From Pseudolabrys sp. (lineage in GTDB: Bacteria; Pseudomonadota; Alphaproteobacteria; Rhizobiales; Xanthobacteraceae), in contig JAHCKG010000001.1 of assembly GCA_026125895.1 (NCBI GenBank), positions 1-64,000 of the forward strand: a stretch of DNA of 64,000 nucleotides, read 5' to 3'. A program made the translations under genes and the position numbers. Shown piece by piece: positions 56,928-64,000 of the stretch. The stretch's first letter is position 1, and each line of letters opens with the position of its first letter. Below the pieces are notes generated by a model that saw only the letters and a program-made list of their open reading frames with translations, was not told where the DNA came from and did not search any database.

Positions 56928-58223
56928 TCACTCCGCCGGTTGCAGCACGCGCGCCTCGTGCGCCGTAGCGCGCGAGCGCATCGGCTTGAGCACGAACAGC
57001 GCCAGCGCCACGACGGCGACATTCATCAGCGCCGTGATGACGAACACCGCGTGCCAGTTGCCGGTGTGGCTCTTGATGATATTGGCGACCGGCACCAGGA
57101 AGGCCGACGCGCCCTTGGCGGTGTACAACAGGCTGAGATTGACGGTGGCGAATTTCGGCCCGAACGAGTCGGTGCAGGTCGAGGGGAACAGGCTGAAGAT
57201 CTCGCCCCAGGTGAGGAAGATCAGCGCCGCGAACACCACGAAGGCCCACGGTGCGGTGCCGAGCGAGCCGAGCAGCCAGTAAGCCACGGCGCCGAGGCCG
57301 AAGGCGATCGCCATGGTGTATTCGCGGCCGATCGTGTCGGAGACCCAGCCGAACAGCGGCCGCGCCGCGCCGTTGCAGACATTGTCCACGATTAGCGCCA
57401 CCGACAGAGCCGAGGCGCCGAACAGGATCGCGGTATTGGCGACGTTGAAGTCCTTGGCGATGAGCGCGATCTGCGCCGTCGCCATCAGGCCCGACGCCGA
57501 CACCAGCACGAACATCACATAGAGCAGCCAGAACACGGGCGTCTTGAGCATCTCGGCGGGCGTATAGCTGCGCGAGGTCTGCACCAGGTTGCTCGGCGTC
57601 GGTACGGCGGCGAGCTCGCCCGCCTCCGGGCCGCGCAGCAGCCAGGCCAGCATGAAGACGATGGCGCCCTGGCCGAGGCCGAACCAGAAGAACGTGCTCT
57701 CGTAACCGGCCGTGGCGATCATGGCGCGGATCGGGACCACGGTGAGCGCGGCGCCGGCACCGAAGCCGGCCGCGGTGAGGCCGACGGCGAGGCCGCGGCG
57801 GTCGGGAAACCACTTCACCGCGAGGCCGACGCAGGTCGCATAGACCGCGCCGCCGCCGATGCCGGAGAGGACGGCGCCGAGATAGAGGAGGGTGAGTGAA
57901 TCGGCGATCGAGTTCACGATCCAGCCGGCGGCGATGAGAATGCCGCCGAAGGCGACGACGAGCTTGGGCCCGCGCTGCGGCCCGAGCTTGTCCACGATCC
58001 AGCCTTCGACTGGCGTCAGCCAGGTCTCCAGCGCGACGAAGATGGAGAAGGCGAGCTGGATGCCGGCGATCGACCAGCCGTGCTTCTGCTGGATCGGATG
58101 CACGAACAAGGTCCAACCATATTGCAGGTTGGCGATCATGATCATGCAGATGATGCCGGCGATCAGTTGCGTCCAGCGGTCGCGCAGCGGCGACTGTGAT
58201 TGCGTCAATGCAGCATGGGCCAT
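56928..58223 (-). CDS. OxlT-like MFS transporter (oxalate/formate antiporter family)
   Basis: The 431-residue carrier has 12 hydrophobic segments and features of the OxlT branch: NLQYGWTLFVHPIQ in helix 1, GLGQG in the central loop region, and WGEIFSLFPSTCTDSFGPKF in the second half. It may exchange a dicarboxylate or monocarboxylate across the inner membrane; no oxalate-decarboxylation genes are in the window, so the substrate is open. AAGGAGC precedes ATG 58223 by 8 bases. It lies between the two copies of a direct repeat. Confidence 0.88.
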   Translation of the reverse strand: MAHAALTQSQSPLRDRWTQLIAGIICMIMIANLQYGWTLFVHPIQQKHGWSIAGIQLAFSIFVALETWLTPVEGWIVDKLGPQRGPKLVVAFGGILIAAGWIVNSIADSLTLLYLGAVLSGIGGGAVYATCVGLAVKWFPDRRGLAVGLTAAGFGAGAALTVVPIRAMIATAGYESTFFWFGLGQGAIVFMLAWLLRGPEAGELAAVPTPSNLVQTSRSYTPAEMLKTPVFWLLYVMFVLVSASGLMATAQIALIAKDFNVANTAILFGASALSVALIVDNVCNGAARPLFGWVSDTIGREYTMAIAFGLGAVAYWLLGSLGTAPWAFVVFAALIFLTWGEIFSLFPSTCTDSFGPKFATVNLSLLYTAKGASAFLVPVANIIKSHTGNWHAVFVITALMNVAVVALALFVLKPMRSRATAHEARVLQPAE

Positions 58224-58632
58224 CGTCGAAGCTCCTTGGGTTTCCTCAGGATATTGTTGTTGTTGGTTTTGCTCGCCGCGCACGCGGTGCGTTCCGGCAT
58301 GCGGAAGCGCGCCGGGGCCGGCGTCAGGCTCGGTGATGGCCATGGGGAACGAGGCGAGGGCGCGGCGCCGTGAACGGCTACGCCTGCAGAGACGGAGCGG
58401 ATTGCGGAGTGACGAGCCGGGCTCGACCGCATTGCTCAACACCGACGATAGGCGCGCCCCGCTTATCGAAGGTTATTAAGTATACCAGATTGGAAGACGT
58501 CAAGATTTGCCCGCAAAATCAGGGCGTTACTTCTGCATAAATTTCAGGCGGTCGCGCTGTCAGCCGAAAGTCGCAAGCCGTTACCCGGCAGCCTGAGACA
58601 ACAGAAGAATCGGCGCTGGCTGAGTCGTCGAT

Positions 58633-58686
58633 CCGTCATCCTGAGGTGCCCGCCGAAGGCGGGCCTCGAAGGACGACAGCCCGTGA
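58633..58686. repeat. Half of a family C repeat (C5)
   Basis: Only the left half is present: CCGTCATCCTGAGGTGCCCG up to CAGCCCGTGACGCC. It ends where the ABC gene relic begins; the shared bases ACGCC mark the junction. Confidence 0.82.
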
Positions 58687-58724
58687 CGCCGGAGTTGCAG
58701 CAGTTCGTCGGCGGGATTGGGTGA
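58686..58724 (+). pseudogene. 3'-end relic of a polar amino acid ABC ATPase gene
   Basis: Thirteen codons translate to [12 protein letters not shown]-stop, identical at 11 of 12 residues to the end of the ATPase at 56705-56743, with mostly synonymous DNA changes and a different stop codon. It is followed by the same spacer and family A repeat as the intact gene. It is therefore a gene remnant, probably of a second or duplicated amino acid importer. Confidence 0.85.
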
Positions 58725-58755
58725 GGGGCACTTTCACGACCGCACATTCGGCGCG

Positions 58756-58861
58756 CTCCCCTCCCCCTTGTGGGGAGGGGTGGGGGGTGGGGGTCGAAAT
58801 TGTTCGGCCACTACCCCCACCCCGGCGACTTCGTCGCCGACCCTCCCCACAAGGGGGAGGG
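58756..58861. repeat. Family A palindromic repeat, copy A6
   Basis: CTCCCCTCCCCCTTGTGGGG and CCCTCCCCACAAGGGGGAGG arms, with the CCCCGGCGACTTCGTCGCCG inner hairpin shared with A5. It lacks A5's nested insertion. Confidence 0.9.
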
Positions 58862-58883
58862 TAAGAAGAACTGGTGTCGCCAT

Positions 58884-59570
58884 TTATCTGTGCAGGGCTT
58901 CTTTCAAAAACCCCGTCAGATCGTCCGTGACGTAATCGACATAGGGCTCGCCGCGGCCGGCGAGCTCCCAGTCTTCGCGGAACACTTCGCGCTGACCCGA
59001 CGGCACCACCAGCACCGTGGTCATGCCGAGCGCGTGCGGCACTTCGAGATTGCGCGACAGGTCCTCGAACATCGCCGCCTTGGCCGGCTCGACGCCGTGA
59101 CGCTTGAGGAAGCGCTCATAGGTGATCGCCTTCGGCTTGGGCTCGAGCTCGGCGGCGACGATGTCGAACACGTCCTCGAAGTGCTTGTCGATCTCGAGCC
59201 GCTTCAGCACCGCATCGGCATGCGCCACCGTGCCGTTGGTGAGGATCAGCTTGCGGCCGGGCAGCTTCTCCAGCGCGTCGCCGAGCGCCGGATTGGGCTC
59301 GAGCGGCGAGTGATCGATCTTGTGCACGTAATCGAGATAGGCGTCGGGATCGAGCCCGTGCTCTGTCATCAGCCCGCGCATCGTCGTGCCGTAACGCTTG
59401 TAGTAGTCCTTTTGCAGGCGAAAGGCTTCGTCATGCGTCACCTTGAGGAATTCGGCGACATAGGCGCGGATGCGGTCGTCGACCTGCTGCCACAGCAGGT
59501 GATGCGGATAGAGCGTGTTGTCGAGATCGAACACCCAGGTTTCGACCCGGGAGAAATCGCGTTTTGTCAT
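58884..59570 (-). CDS. HAD family pyrimidine 5'-nucleotidase
   Basis: The 228-residue phosphatase has the HAD motif I FDLDNTLYP (nucleophile Asp15 and Asp17), motif II LTNGT, motif III Lys and motif IV MFEDLSRN. The SDT1-like pyrimidine 5'-nucleotidases share this FDLDNTLYP form. ATG 59570 follows GAAGGAG; an upstream ATG at 59588 lies within repeat F2 and is less likely. It is the last gene of a leftward series from ysxC. Confidence 0.9.
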   Translation of the reverse strand: MTKRDFSRVETWVFDLDNTLYPHHLLWQQVDDRIRAYVAEFLKVTHDEAFRLQKDYYKRYGTTMRGLMTEHGLDPDAYLDYVHKIDHSPLEPNPALGDALEKLPGRKLILTNGTVAHADAVLKRLEIDKHFEDVFDIVAAELEPKPKAITYERFLKRHGVEPAKAAMFEDLSRNLEVPHALGMTTVLVVPSGQREVFREDWELAGRGEPYVDYVTDDLTGFLKEALHR

Positions 59571-59581
59571 GGGCTCCTTCA

Positions 59582-59635
59582 ACGTCATTCCGGGGCGGCG
59601 CGCAAGCGCGAGCTTCGCTCGCGTCCCGGAATGAC
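59582..59635. repeat. Family F palindromic repeat, copy F2 (short)
   Basis: ACGTCATTCCGGGGCGGCGC at the left, CGCGTCCCGGAATGAC at the right. A reduced unit between the DUF1036 and nucleotidase genes. Confidence 0.82.
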
Positions 59636-59636
59636 C

Positions 59637-60632
59637 TCAGGGCTCCTTGAACCGGATGGTGGTGGCCGGTTCCCGCGCCAAATCGACCTCGGCGTAATTG
59701 GCGGCGTTCAGCCCGCGCGCGGCGCAGTCCTTGTTGTCGGAGAGTTCGAAACGGCCGTCGCGCGTGCACAGCGGCACGCTGCCGCCCCAGGCGAGCGGCG
59801 CCCCGCCGCGCTTGAGCGCGCGGCTGGTTTCGTCCACCGCCTCGGCGTAGCTGTACAGCTTCTTCGGATCGCCGCGCAGATCGGGCCGCACGCAGTGCCC
59901 GGCCTCGACGCGGTACCAGCCGCGCGTGATGATGCCGCCGGATTCCACGGTGCCGATCGCCGCCATCACCGGATAGGTCGTGTCGTTGCACCAGGCAAAG
60001 CCGTGGCCTTCCGGGCTCTGCGCCGCGGTGAGCAGCGTATTGAAGAAGTCCGGCGCGTTCACCGCGTCGGCCGGCAGCTTGCGGTCGGCGAGGAACTTGG
60101 CGATGGCGGCTTGCGTCTTGCCGCCCTGTACGCCGTCGATCGGATTGGCGTCGTAGCCGGCGATCACCAGCAGGCGCTGGATACCGGCGAGCCGGGCCTG
60201 GTCGTCGTCGTAATCGGCTTCCTCGGCGAGGTTGATGGCCGGGCCCTTCGGGCCGTCCGACGGCCGCGCCGCCGAGAAGCGCACCTGCTGGCTCATCGGA
60301 CAGGAGCGCGCGTCGGCGATCTGGAACTGGCCCTCGCGCACGCAGAAGTCGGCATTGCCGTTCTGCGGCAGCGGCGCCGAACCGTAGACCGGCGGCGTGC
60401 GCACATGGATGTAGCTCATGTCGGCGTCATAGGCGCCGTCGATGACCTGTTTGCACTGGCCGGGATCGACGGTGAACCAGCCGCGCGTCTCGACCTGCGC
60501 GCGCTTTTCGAGGCCGAGCGCGACGTCCATGCGGTACGAGGTGCGGTTGCAGAGCGTGAGTTCGGCCCGCGCGGCGGTCGCGGTACAAACCGCGGCGGCG
60601 GTAACGAGCCCGGTGATGACCTTGCGAATCAT
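59637..60632 (-). CDS. Exported protein with two DUF1036 domains
   Basis: The 331-residue protein has a signal peptide (cleavage after ARA, about residue 23) and two copies of DUF1036: residues about 25-118 (LTLCNRTSYRMDVALG, RGWFTVDPGQC) and 210-330 (FAWCNDTTYPVMAAIG, RGWYRVEAGHC). Between them, about 145-185 resembles a peptidoglycan-binding helix bundle (RLLVIAGYDANPIDGVQGGK). All four strand-turn Cys pairs look disulfide-ready. The function is unknown to me; it follows argB on the same strand. Confidence 0.85.
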   Translation of the reverse strand: MIRKVITGLVTAAAVCTATAARAELTLCNRTSYRMDVALGLEKRAQVETRGWFTVDPGQCKQVIDGAYDADMSYIHVRTPPVYGSAPLPQNGNADFCVREGQFQIADARSCPMSQQVRFSAARPSDGPKGPAINLAEEADYDDDQARLAGIQRLLVIAGYDANPIDGVQGGKTQAAIAKFLADRKLPADAVNAPDFFNTLLTAAQSPEGHGFAWCNDTTYPVMAAIGTVESGGIITRGWYRVEAGHCVRPDLRGDPKKLYSYAEAVDETSRALKRGGAPLAWGGSVPLCTRDGRFELSDNKDCAARGLNAANYAEVDLAREPATTIRFKEP

Positions 60633-60670
60633 GCGCGCATGCTAGCGGAAGGCGCGCACGATCGCAGGCG

Positions 60671-61561
60671 TCACTTATGCATCAAGGTCCCGGCGCCGTG
60701 GTCGGTGAGCAGCTCCAGCAGCACCGCGTGCGGCACCTTGCCGTCCATGATGACGACGCCCTCGACGCCCTGGTCGAGCGCGTAGATGCAGGTCTCGACC
60801 TTGGGGATCATGCCGCCGGAGATGGTGCCGTCGGCGATCAGCTTGCGCGCGTCGGCCACCGACAGGTCGGTGATCAGGTTCTTGTTCTTGTCGAGCACGC
60901 CCGGCACGTCGGTGAGCAGCAGCAGGCGCTTGGCCTTGAGCGCGCCGGCGATGGCGCCGGCGAAGGTGTCGGCGTTGACGTTGAAGGTGCCGCCGTCGGC
61001 CGAGGCGGCGACCGGCGCCAGTACCGGGATCATCTCCTTGCCGAGCACGGCGTTGAGCACGAACAGATCGACCTTGTCGGGCTCGCCGACGAAGCCGAGA
61101 TCGACCACCTTCTCGATGTTGCTGCCGGGATCGACCACGGTGCGCGTGACCTTCCTGGCCTGCACCATGTTGCCGTCCTTGCCGCACAGGCCGATGGCCT
61201 TGCCGCCGGCGGCGTTGATGTAGCCGACGATCTGCTTGTTGATCGAGCCGGCCAGCACCATCTCGACGATCTCGACGGTGGCCGCGTCGGTGACGCGCAG
61301 GCCGCCGGCGAATTCCGACTTGATGTTGAGCTTCTTGAGCATCGCCGCGATCTGCGGCCCGCCGCCATGCACGACCACCGGATTGATCGCGGCCTGCTCG
61401 AGCAGCACGATGTCGCGGGCGAAATCGCGGGCCATCTCCTCGTCGCCCATGGCGTGGCCGCCGTATTTCACCACGACGATCTCCTCGTCGTACTGCTGCA
61501 TGTGCGGCAGCGCCTCGGAGAGGATGCGCGCCTGTTCCTGCGGATCGGTTTTCTGGGTCAT
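60671..61561 (-). CDS. argB: Acetylglutamate kinase
   Basis: The 296-residue enzyme phosphorylates N-acetylglutamate in arginine synthesis. It has the KYGGHAMG phosphate loop (33-40 region), the VVHGGGPQI motif (about 62-70) and the C-terminal [14 protein letters not shown] segment typical of the arginine-sensitive amino acid kinase family. It is downstream of the DUF423 gene and ysxC, a common Rhizobiales order. Confidence 0.96.
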   Translation of the reverse strand: MTQKTDPQEQARILSEALPHMQQYDEEIVVVKYGGHAMGDEEMARDFARDIVLLEQAAINPVVVHGGGPQIAAMLKKLNIKSEFAGGLRVTDAATVEIVEMVLAGSINKQIVGYINAAGGKAIGLCGKDGNMVQARKVTRTVVDPGSNIEKVVDLGFVGEPDKVDLFVLNAVLGKEMIPVLAPVAASADGGTFNVNADTFAGAIAGALKAKRLLLLTDVPGVLDKNKNLITDLSVADARKLIADGTISGGMIPKVETCIYALDQGVEGVVIMDGKVPHAVLLELLTDHGAGTLMHK

Positions 61562-61597
61562 TTACCCGCGACCTTGTTGGCTGTTCCGGTGGCTCTT

Positions 61598-61960
61598 CTA
61601 GCGGCGCGCGGCGAGCGCGGCAATGGCGACCACGAGCCAGCTGATGATCAGCAGCGTGCCGCCGGCCGGCGCGGCGAAGGGGAACAGGCGGTGGCCGAGA
61701 TAAGCGCGCATGGCGACGTCGGCGGCGAACAGCGCGGCGCCGATGACGAAGCCGGCCGAGGCGGCAACGCCGAGCGGCCGCAGCGTCAGCCCGCCGCGCG
61801 TCGCCAGCGTGACGGCGATGGCCGCGCAGGCGTGGATCATGAGGAGGTATCCGGCGCTGTCGAGCCCCATGCCGACTTTCGCGCCATGCGCCCCGGCCGC
61901 CGCCAGCATGACGCCGGCCGCGCCCATCAGCCCGGCGCAAACGATGAAGAGGGTGTCCAT
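61598..61960 (-). CDS. DUF423 family small membrane protein
   Basis: The 120-residue protein has four hydrophobic segments and the family's GAFGAH-like segment here as AAAGAHGAKVG near residue 22. Members (YgdD-like) are inner-membrane proteins of unknown role. It lies between ysxC and argB on the same strand. Confidence 0.85.
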   Translation of the reverse strand: MDTLFIVCAGLMGAAGVMLAAAGAHGAKVGMGLDSAGYLLMIHACAAIAVTLATRGGLTLRPLGVAASAGFVIGAALFAADVAMRAYLGHRLFPFAAPAGGTLLIISWLVVAIAALAARR

Positions 61961-61984
61961 GGTCTCTCTTTCTCCAGCCAGAAT

Positions 61985-62076
61985 CTCCGCTCATTCCCGC
62001 GCAAGCGGGAATCCAGACTTGCTTACTCTTTCTCAGCTTAAGTCTGGGTCCCCGCTTCCGCGGGGACGAGCGGAGT
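61985..62076. repeat. Family E palindromic repeat, copy E7
   Basis: CTCCGCTCATTCCCGCGCAA at the left and CCGCGGGGACGAGCGGAG at the right, between the DUF423 and ysxC genes. Confidence 0.88.
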
Positions 62077-62095
62077 TTGAACTCCAGCCCCCAAT

Positions 62096-62740
62096 TTACC
62101 CCTTCCGCTCATTCAGCAACCTCGCCACCGCGGCGCGCATCGACTCCAGCCCGAAGCCGGTTTCGCTCGACGTCGCCAGCACGGTGGGGAAGGCGGAAGG
62201 GTACTTCGCCATACCGGCCTCGACTTGCTTCACGCGCGTCTCGATCTCGGAGGCCTTGATCTCGTCGGCCTTGGTCAGCACCACTTGGTAGCTCACCGCC
62301 GCCGAGCCGAGCACCTTGAAGGTCGGCACGTCGGTCTCCTTGAGGCCGTGGCGCGCGTCGATCAGCACATAGACGCGGGCGAGGTTGGCGCGGCCGAGCA
62401 GATACTTCTCGATCAAGTCGGTCCACGCCGCGATCTTGGATTTGGCCGCGGCGGCGTAGCCGTAGCCCGGCATGTCGACGAGCGTGAGTTCGCCGCCGCC
62501 GTTGAAGAAGATCAGCTCCTGCGTGCGGCCCGGCGTGCGCGAGGTGCGCGCCAGCGCCTTGCGGCCGGTGAGCGCGTTGATCAGGCTCGACTTGCCGACA
62601 TTGGAGCGGCCGGCAAAGGCGATCTCGGTGCCGCGCATCTTCGGCAGCGACTCAAGCGACGACGACGCAGCGAAGAACTGCCAGTCGGCGTTGAACAGCT
62701 TGCGGCCGGTCTCGATCTCGCCGCGGGTGAAGTCGGTCAT
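62096..62740 (-). CDS. ysxC: Ribosome biogenesis GTPase YsxC/EngB
   Basis: The 214-residue GTPase has G1 AGRSNVGKSS (43-52), G3 DMPGYG (89-94) and G4 LTKADE motifs and aids 50S subunit assembly. ATG 62740 gives the usual N-terminus; the longer upstream frame runs through repeat D3 and is rejected. In many relatives yidC lies just upstream; here a repeat and a HTH protein gene do. Confidence 0.95.
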   Translation of the reverse strand: MTDFTRGEIETGRKLFNADWQFFAASSSLESLPKMRGTEIAFAGRSNVGKSSLINALTGRKALARTSRTPGRTQELIFFNGGGELTLVDMPGYGYAAAAKSKIAAWTDLIEKYLLGRANLARVYVLIDARHGLKETDVPTFKVLGSAAVSYQVVLTKADEIKASEIETRVKQVEAGMAKYPSAFPTVLATSSETGFGLESMRAAVARLLNERKG

Positions 62741-62767
62741 GGGAACGTAGCGCCTCGGCATACTCGG

Positions 62768-62858
62768 CGTCATGCCCGGCCTTGTGCCGGGCATCCACGT
62801 CTTGCTTGTCGCCATAGCGTAAAGACGTGGATGGCCGGGACAAGCCCGGCCATGACGG
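62768..62858. repeat. Family D palindromic repeat, copy D3
   Basis: CGTCATGCCCGGCCTTGTGC at the left and CAAGCCCGGCCATGACGG at the right; nearly identical to D1. Confidence 0.9.
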
Positions 62859-62883
62859 GGTTCGGATCGTGCGCCCGCCTCTA

Positions 62884-63645
62884 TCACGTTTCCTCCGCCT
62901 TGGCTTCCCCGGCCTCTGCCTGGCGCGACGCCACGAAGGCATTGATTCGCCGCGCCAGGTCGTAGCGAAAGGCGTCCATATCCTCGGGCATGTCGGCACA
63001 GTGGACGCATCGGCTCGCAGTCCCGGCCTGCGCATTGTGCTGCGCCAGCAGGGCGTTCAATTCGCGCAAGGTGCGGGTCAGCGACGATAGCGCGCGTCCG
63101 GCCTGCTCCATCTCGCGCGGGCCGGCGCCTGCAGCGAGCCGCGCGATGATCGCCTCGATCGCCGGCAGCACGCGCGCCACTGCGCCTTGCAGCCGCTCGC
63201 CGATGTCGGCGGGTGCAGCTTGCTCATCTTTACCCTCCCCTGGAGGGGGAGGGTCGACCGTTTGAGCGGCAGCGATATTCTCCATCCCTCCCCCCGCGGA
63301 GCGGTGGGGAGGGTCGCCCGCACGAGCGTCAGCGAGGGCGGGCGGGGTGGGGGGCGGAAGTGCAACGTGCTCGATCGCGCAATGTCCCCCCACCCCCGAC
63401 CCCTCCCCGCCATTCGCTTCGCGAACGGGGGGAGGGGAGAACGACGGCGTCATTGCCCTCACCGCCGCCGGCCCCTCGCGCGGCACCGGCGGCGGCCGCC
63501 GCCGCGTCCAACCCCAGCGCCGCATGCGGTTGCGCAAAGTGGTGGAGGAAATGCCGTACGCAACGCAGATGTCTTCGACCGGCGTGTCGCGGGCTTCATA
63601 GGCGGCGCGAACCTGCGCCCAGGCTTCCGGGGTGAGGGTGGTCAT
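62884..63645 (-). CDS. Helix-turn-helix protein of unknown function with repeat-derived linker
   Basis: The 253-residue protein starts with a helix-turn-helix-like region (about 1-48; VEDICVAYGISSTTLRNRM) similar to small-terminase or transposase-type DNA-binding segments. A central part, about residues 69-138, is encoded by family A repeat sequence (A7) and is Pro/Gly-rich and probably unstructured. The C-terminal part (about 140-253) is helical and ends with a CVHC pair near residue 210 and a basic tail. AAAGGAC precedes ATG 63645. I cannot name its function. Confidence 0.65.
   Translation of the reverse strand: MTTLTPEAWAQVRAAYEARDTPVEDICVAYGISSTTLRNRMRRWGWTRRRPPPVPREGPAAVRAMTPSFSPPPVREANGGEGSGVGGHCAIEHVALPPPTPPALADARAGDPPHRSAGGGMENIAAAQTVDPPPPGEGKDEQAAPADIGERLQGAVARVLPAIEAIIARLAAGAGPREMEQAGRALSSLTRTLRELNALLAQHNAQAGTASRCVHCADMPEDMDAFRYDLARRINAFVASRQAEAGEAKAEET
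63232..63439. repeat. Family A palindromic repeat, copy A7, inside a coding frame
   Basis: A half unit (CCCTCCCCTGGAGGGGGAGG) at 63232-63254 is followed by a full unit with arms CCCTCCCCCCGCGGAGCGGT and ACCCCTCCCCGCCATTCGC. All of it is read in frame by the HTH protein gene. Confidence 0.85.
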
Positions 63646-63702
63646 GGCGATGTCCTTTGAAGAATGCGTGGGCGTGCAGCGGCGGGCGCTGCGCTTGCTT
63701 TT

Positions 63703-63740
63703 CCCTCCCCCGCTTGCGGGGGAGGGTTGGGGAGAGGGAA
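63703..63740. repeat. Short family A-type hairpin (A8)
   Basis: CCCTCCCCCGCTTGCGGGGG hairpin followed by AGGGTTGGGGAGAGGG, one half of a family A unit. Confidence 0.75.
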
Positions 63741-63760
63741 TGCCGCGAGCGCAGCCAAAA

Positions 63761-63832
63761 ACTCCGCTCATTCCCGCGCATAGCCGTTCGCAGAACGGCG
63801 TTCTTCAACGCGAAAGCGGGAATCCAGGAGCG
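63761..63832. repeat. Family E palindromic repeat, copy E8, with nested palindrome
   Basis: CTCCGCTCATTCCCGCG is interrupted by about 30 bases containing GCCGTTCGCAGAACGGC before CGCGAAAGCGGGAATCCAG resumes. Confidence 0.8.
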
Positions 63833-63915
63833 GTGCGCGCGGCATCAGATGCAATTGTGAGGAATGCGCCTTTTATGCCCAACCAGCGTCACGCTGTCAA
63901 GGAATTTAATCTGAG

Positions 63916-63944
63916 TTGCGGATTGCCCTTTTGAGGGTTATGTT
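63916..63944 (+). promoter_or_regulatory. Candidate promoter of the rightward partial gene
   Basis: TTGCGG (63916-63921) and TATGTT (63939-63944) are spaced by 17 bases, 25 bases before the chosen start codon. Weak consensus, so tentative. Confidence 0.35.
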
Positions 63945-63968
63945 GCAACGTAGAACATGGAGCCGCTC

Positions 63969-64000
63969 ATGCGCGAAATGACCGTTCGCCAGGCTAATCA
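63969..64000 (+). CDS. Probable Phd/YefM-type antitoxin, first codons only
   Basis: ATG 63969 has GGAG six bases upstream and begins MREMTVRQAN before the window ends. This beginning resembles prevent-host-death-type antitoxins (M-R-E-x-T-x-R-Q-A-N), which would be followed by a PIN or RelE-type toxin gene. Only ten residues are visible, so this is a weak call. The ATG at 63957 is an alternative with no ribosome site. Confidence 0.4.
   Translation, partial: MREMTVRQAN

Larger units (their letters stand above)
58224..58883. other. 660-base gap upstream of the OxlT-like gene
   Basis: No intact gene is supported here. From left to right: upstream region of the OxlT-like gene; an AT-rich patch (58470-58560) with a TATACC motif that may hold its promoter; half of a family C repeat (58633-58686); a 13-codon ABC ATPase relic (58686-58724); and repeat A6 (58756-58861). 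Confidence 0.6.
63646..63968. other. Gap between the HTH protein gene and the partial antitoxin gene
   Basis: This 323-base divergent gap holds a short family A hairpin (63703-63740), repeat E8, and from about 63840 an AT-richer stretch with the probable promoter of the rightward gene. No gene is supported. Confidence 0.6.

Noticed and set aside
56928-58223. OxlT-like gene as part of a composite transposon
   Set aside because: The flanking direct repeats have no transposase or terminal inverted ends of an IS; their content is an ABC gene tail plus a small palindrome.
62741-63010. N-terminal extension of ysxC through repeat D3
   Set aside because: The extension encodes only repeat sequence and out-of-frame HTH-gene DNA, and YsxC normally starts at the chosen ATG.

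Overview
The window is GC-rich chromosomal DNA from an alphaproteobacterium, most likely a member of the Hyphomicrobiales (Rhizobiales) near the Bradyrhizobium/Pseudolabrys/Rhodoplanes group. This rests on gene content and order (kdsB-pheA next to a membrane-anchored cytochrome c; def-fmt-truA with dapE/dapD; ffs-dnaX-ebfC-recR; ysxC-DUF423-argB), on a Tad/Cpa pilus locus, and on many dispersed intergenic palindromes. The species cannot be read from the sequence. I saw no rRNA, tRNA, CRISPR array, phage or intact IS element. The one RNA gene is the 4.5S SRP RNA.

Layout. 1-5.7 kb: 3' part of a flavin amine oxidase, a small membrane protein, a Na/Pi cotransporter, kdsB-pheA, and a divergent cytochrome c. 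5.9-14.6 kb: a Yej-type peptide ABC importer with two tandem substrate-binding proteins, then YejB, YejE, YejF and a NUDIX hydrolase. 14.6-17.8 kb: DsbA-like thioredoxin, NlpC/P60 peptidase, M17 aminopeptidase. 17.9-30.8 kb: the Tad pilus locus. Pilin, cpaA, cpaB, cpaC, cpaD, cpaE, tadA, tadB and tadC run leftward; tadD faces them; a separate rightward block holds a CpaC-N-domain protein and two TadE-type pseudopilins, with a fatty acid hydroxylase-type gene in between. 30.8-34 kb: Lrp/AsnC regulator divergent from an exported rhodanese, a YeeE/YedE transporter and a 51-residue Cys-rich peptide, probably a reduced-sulfur uptake set. 34-40.3 kb: PfkB kinase, NudC, HIT protein, ffs, dnaX-ebfC-recR. 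40.4-42.6 kb: AraC regulator divergent from pobA. 42.7-51.3 kb: AmpG-like MFS, RmuC, def, fmt-GNAT-truA, OsmC, dapE, dapD. 51.4-58.2 kb: HupE/UreJ protein, MscS channel, DUF1989 protein, a polar amino acid ABC importer, an OxlT-like MFS carrier. 58.9-64 kb: HAD nucleotidase, DUF1036 protein, argB, DUF423, ysxC, a HTH protein and the first codons of a probable antitoxin.

The most distinctive feature is at least seven families of short palindromic repeats (called A-G here), about 30 copies in 64 kb. Several are not merely intergenic: they run in frame through protein N-termini or linkers (second YejA-like protein, the protein after recR, the HTH protein at the right end), appear to supply ribosome-binding sequence (recR, possibly the second YejA) or a stop codon (HIT protein). 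A direct duplication of the last codons of the amino acid ABC ATPase gene plus its trailing family-A repeat flanks the OxlT-like gene; the outer copy is a 13-codon gene relic fused at its left edge to half of a family-C repeat.
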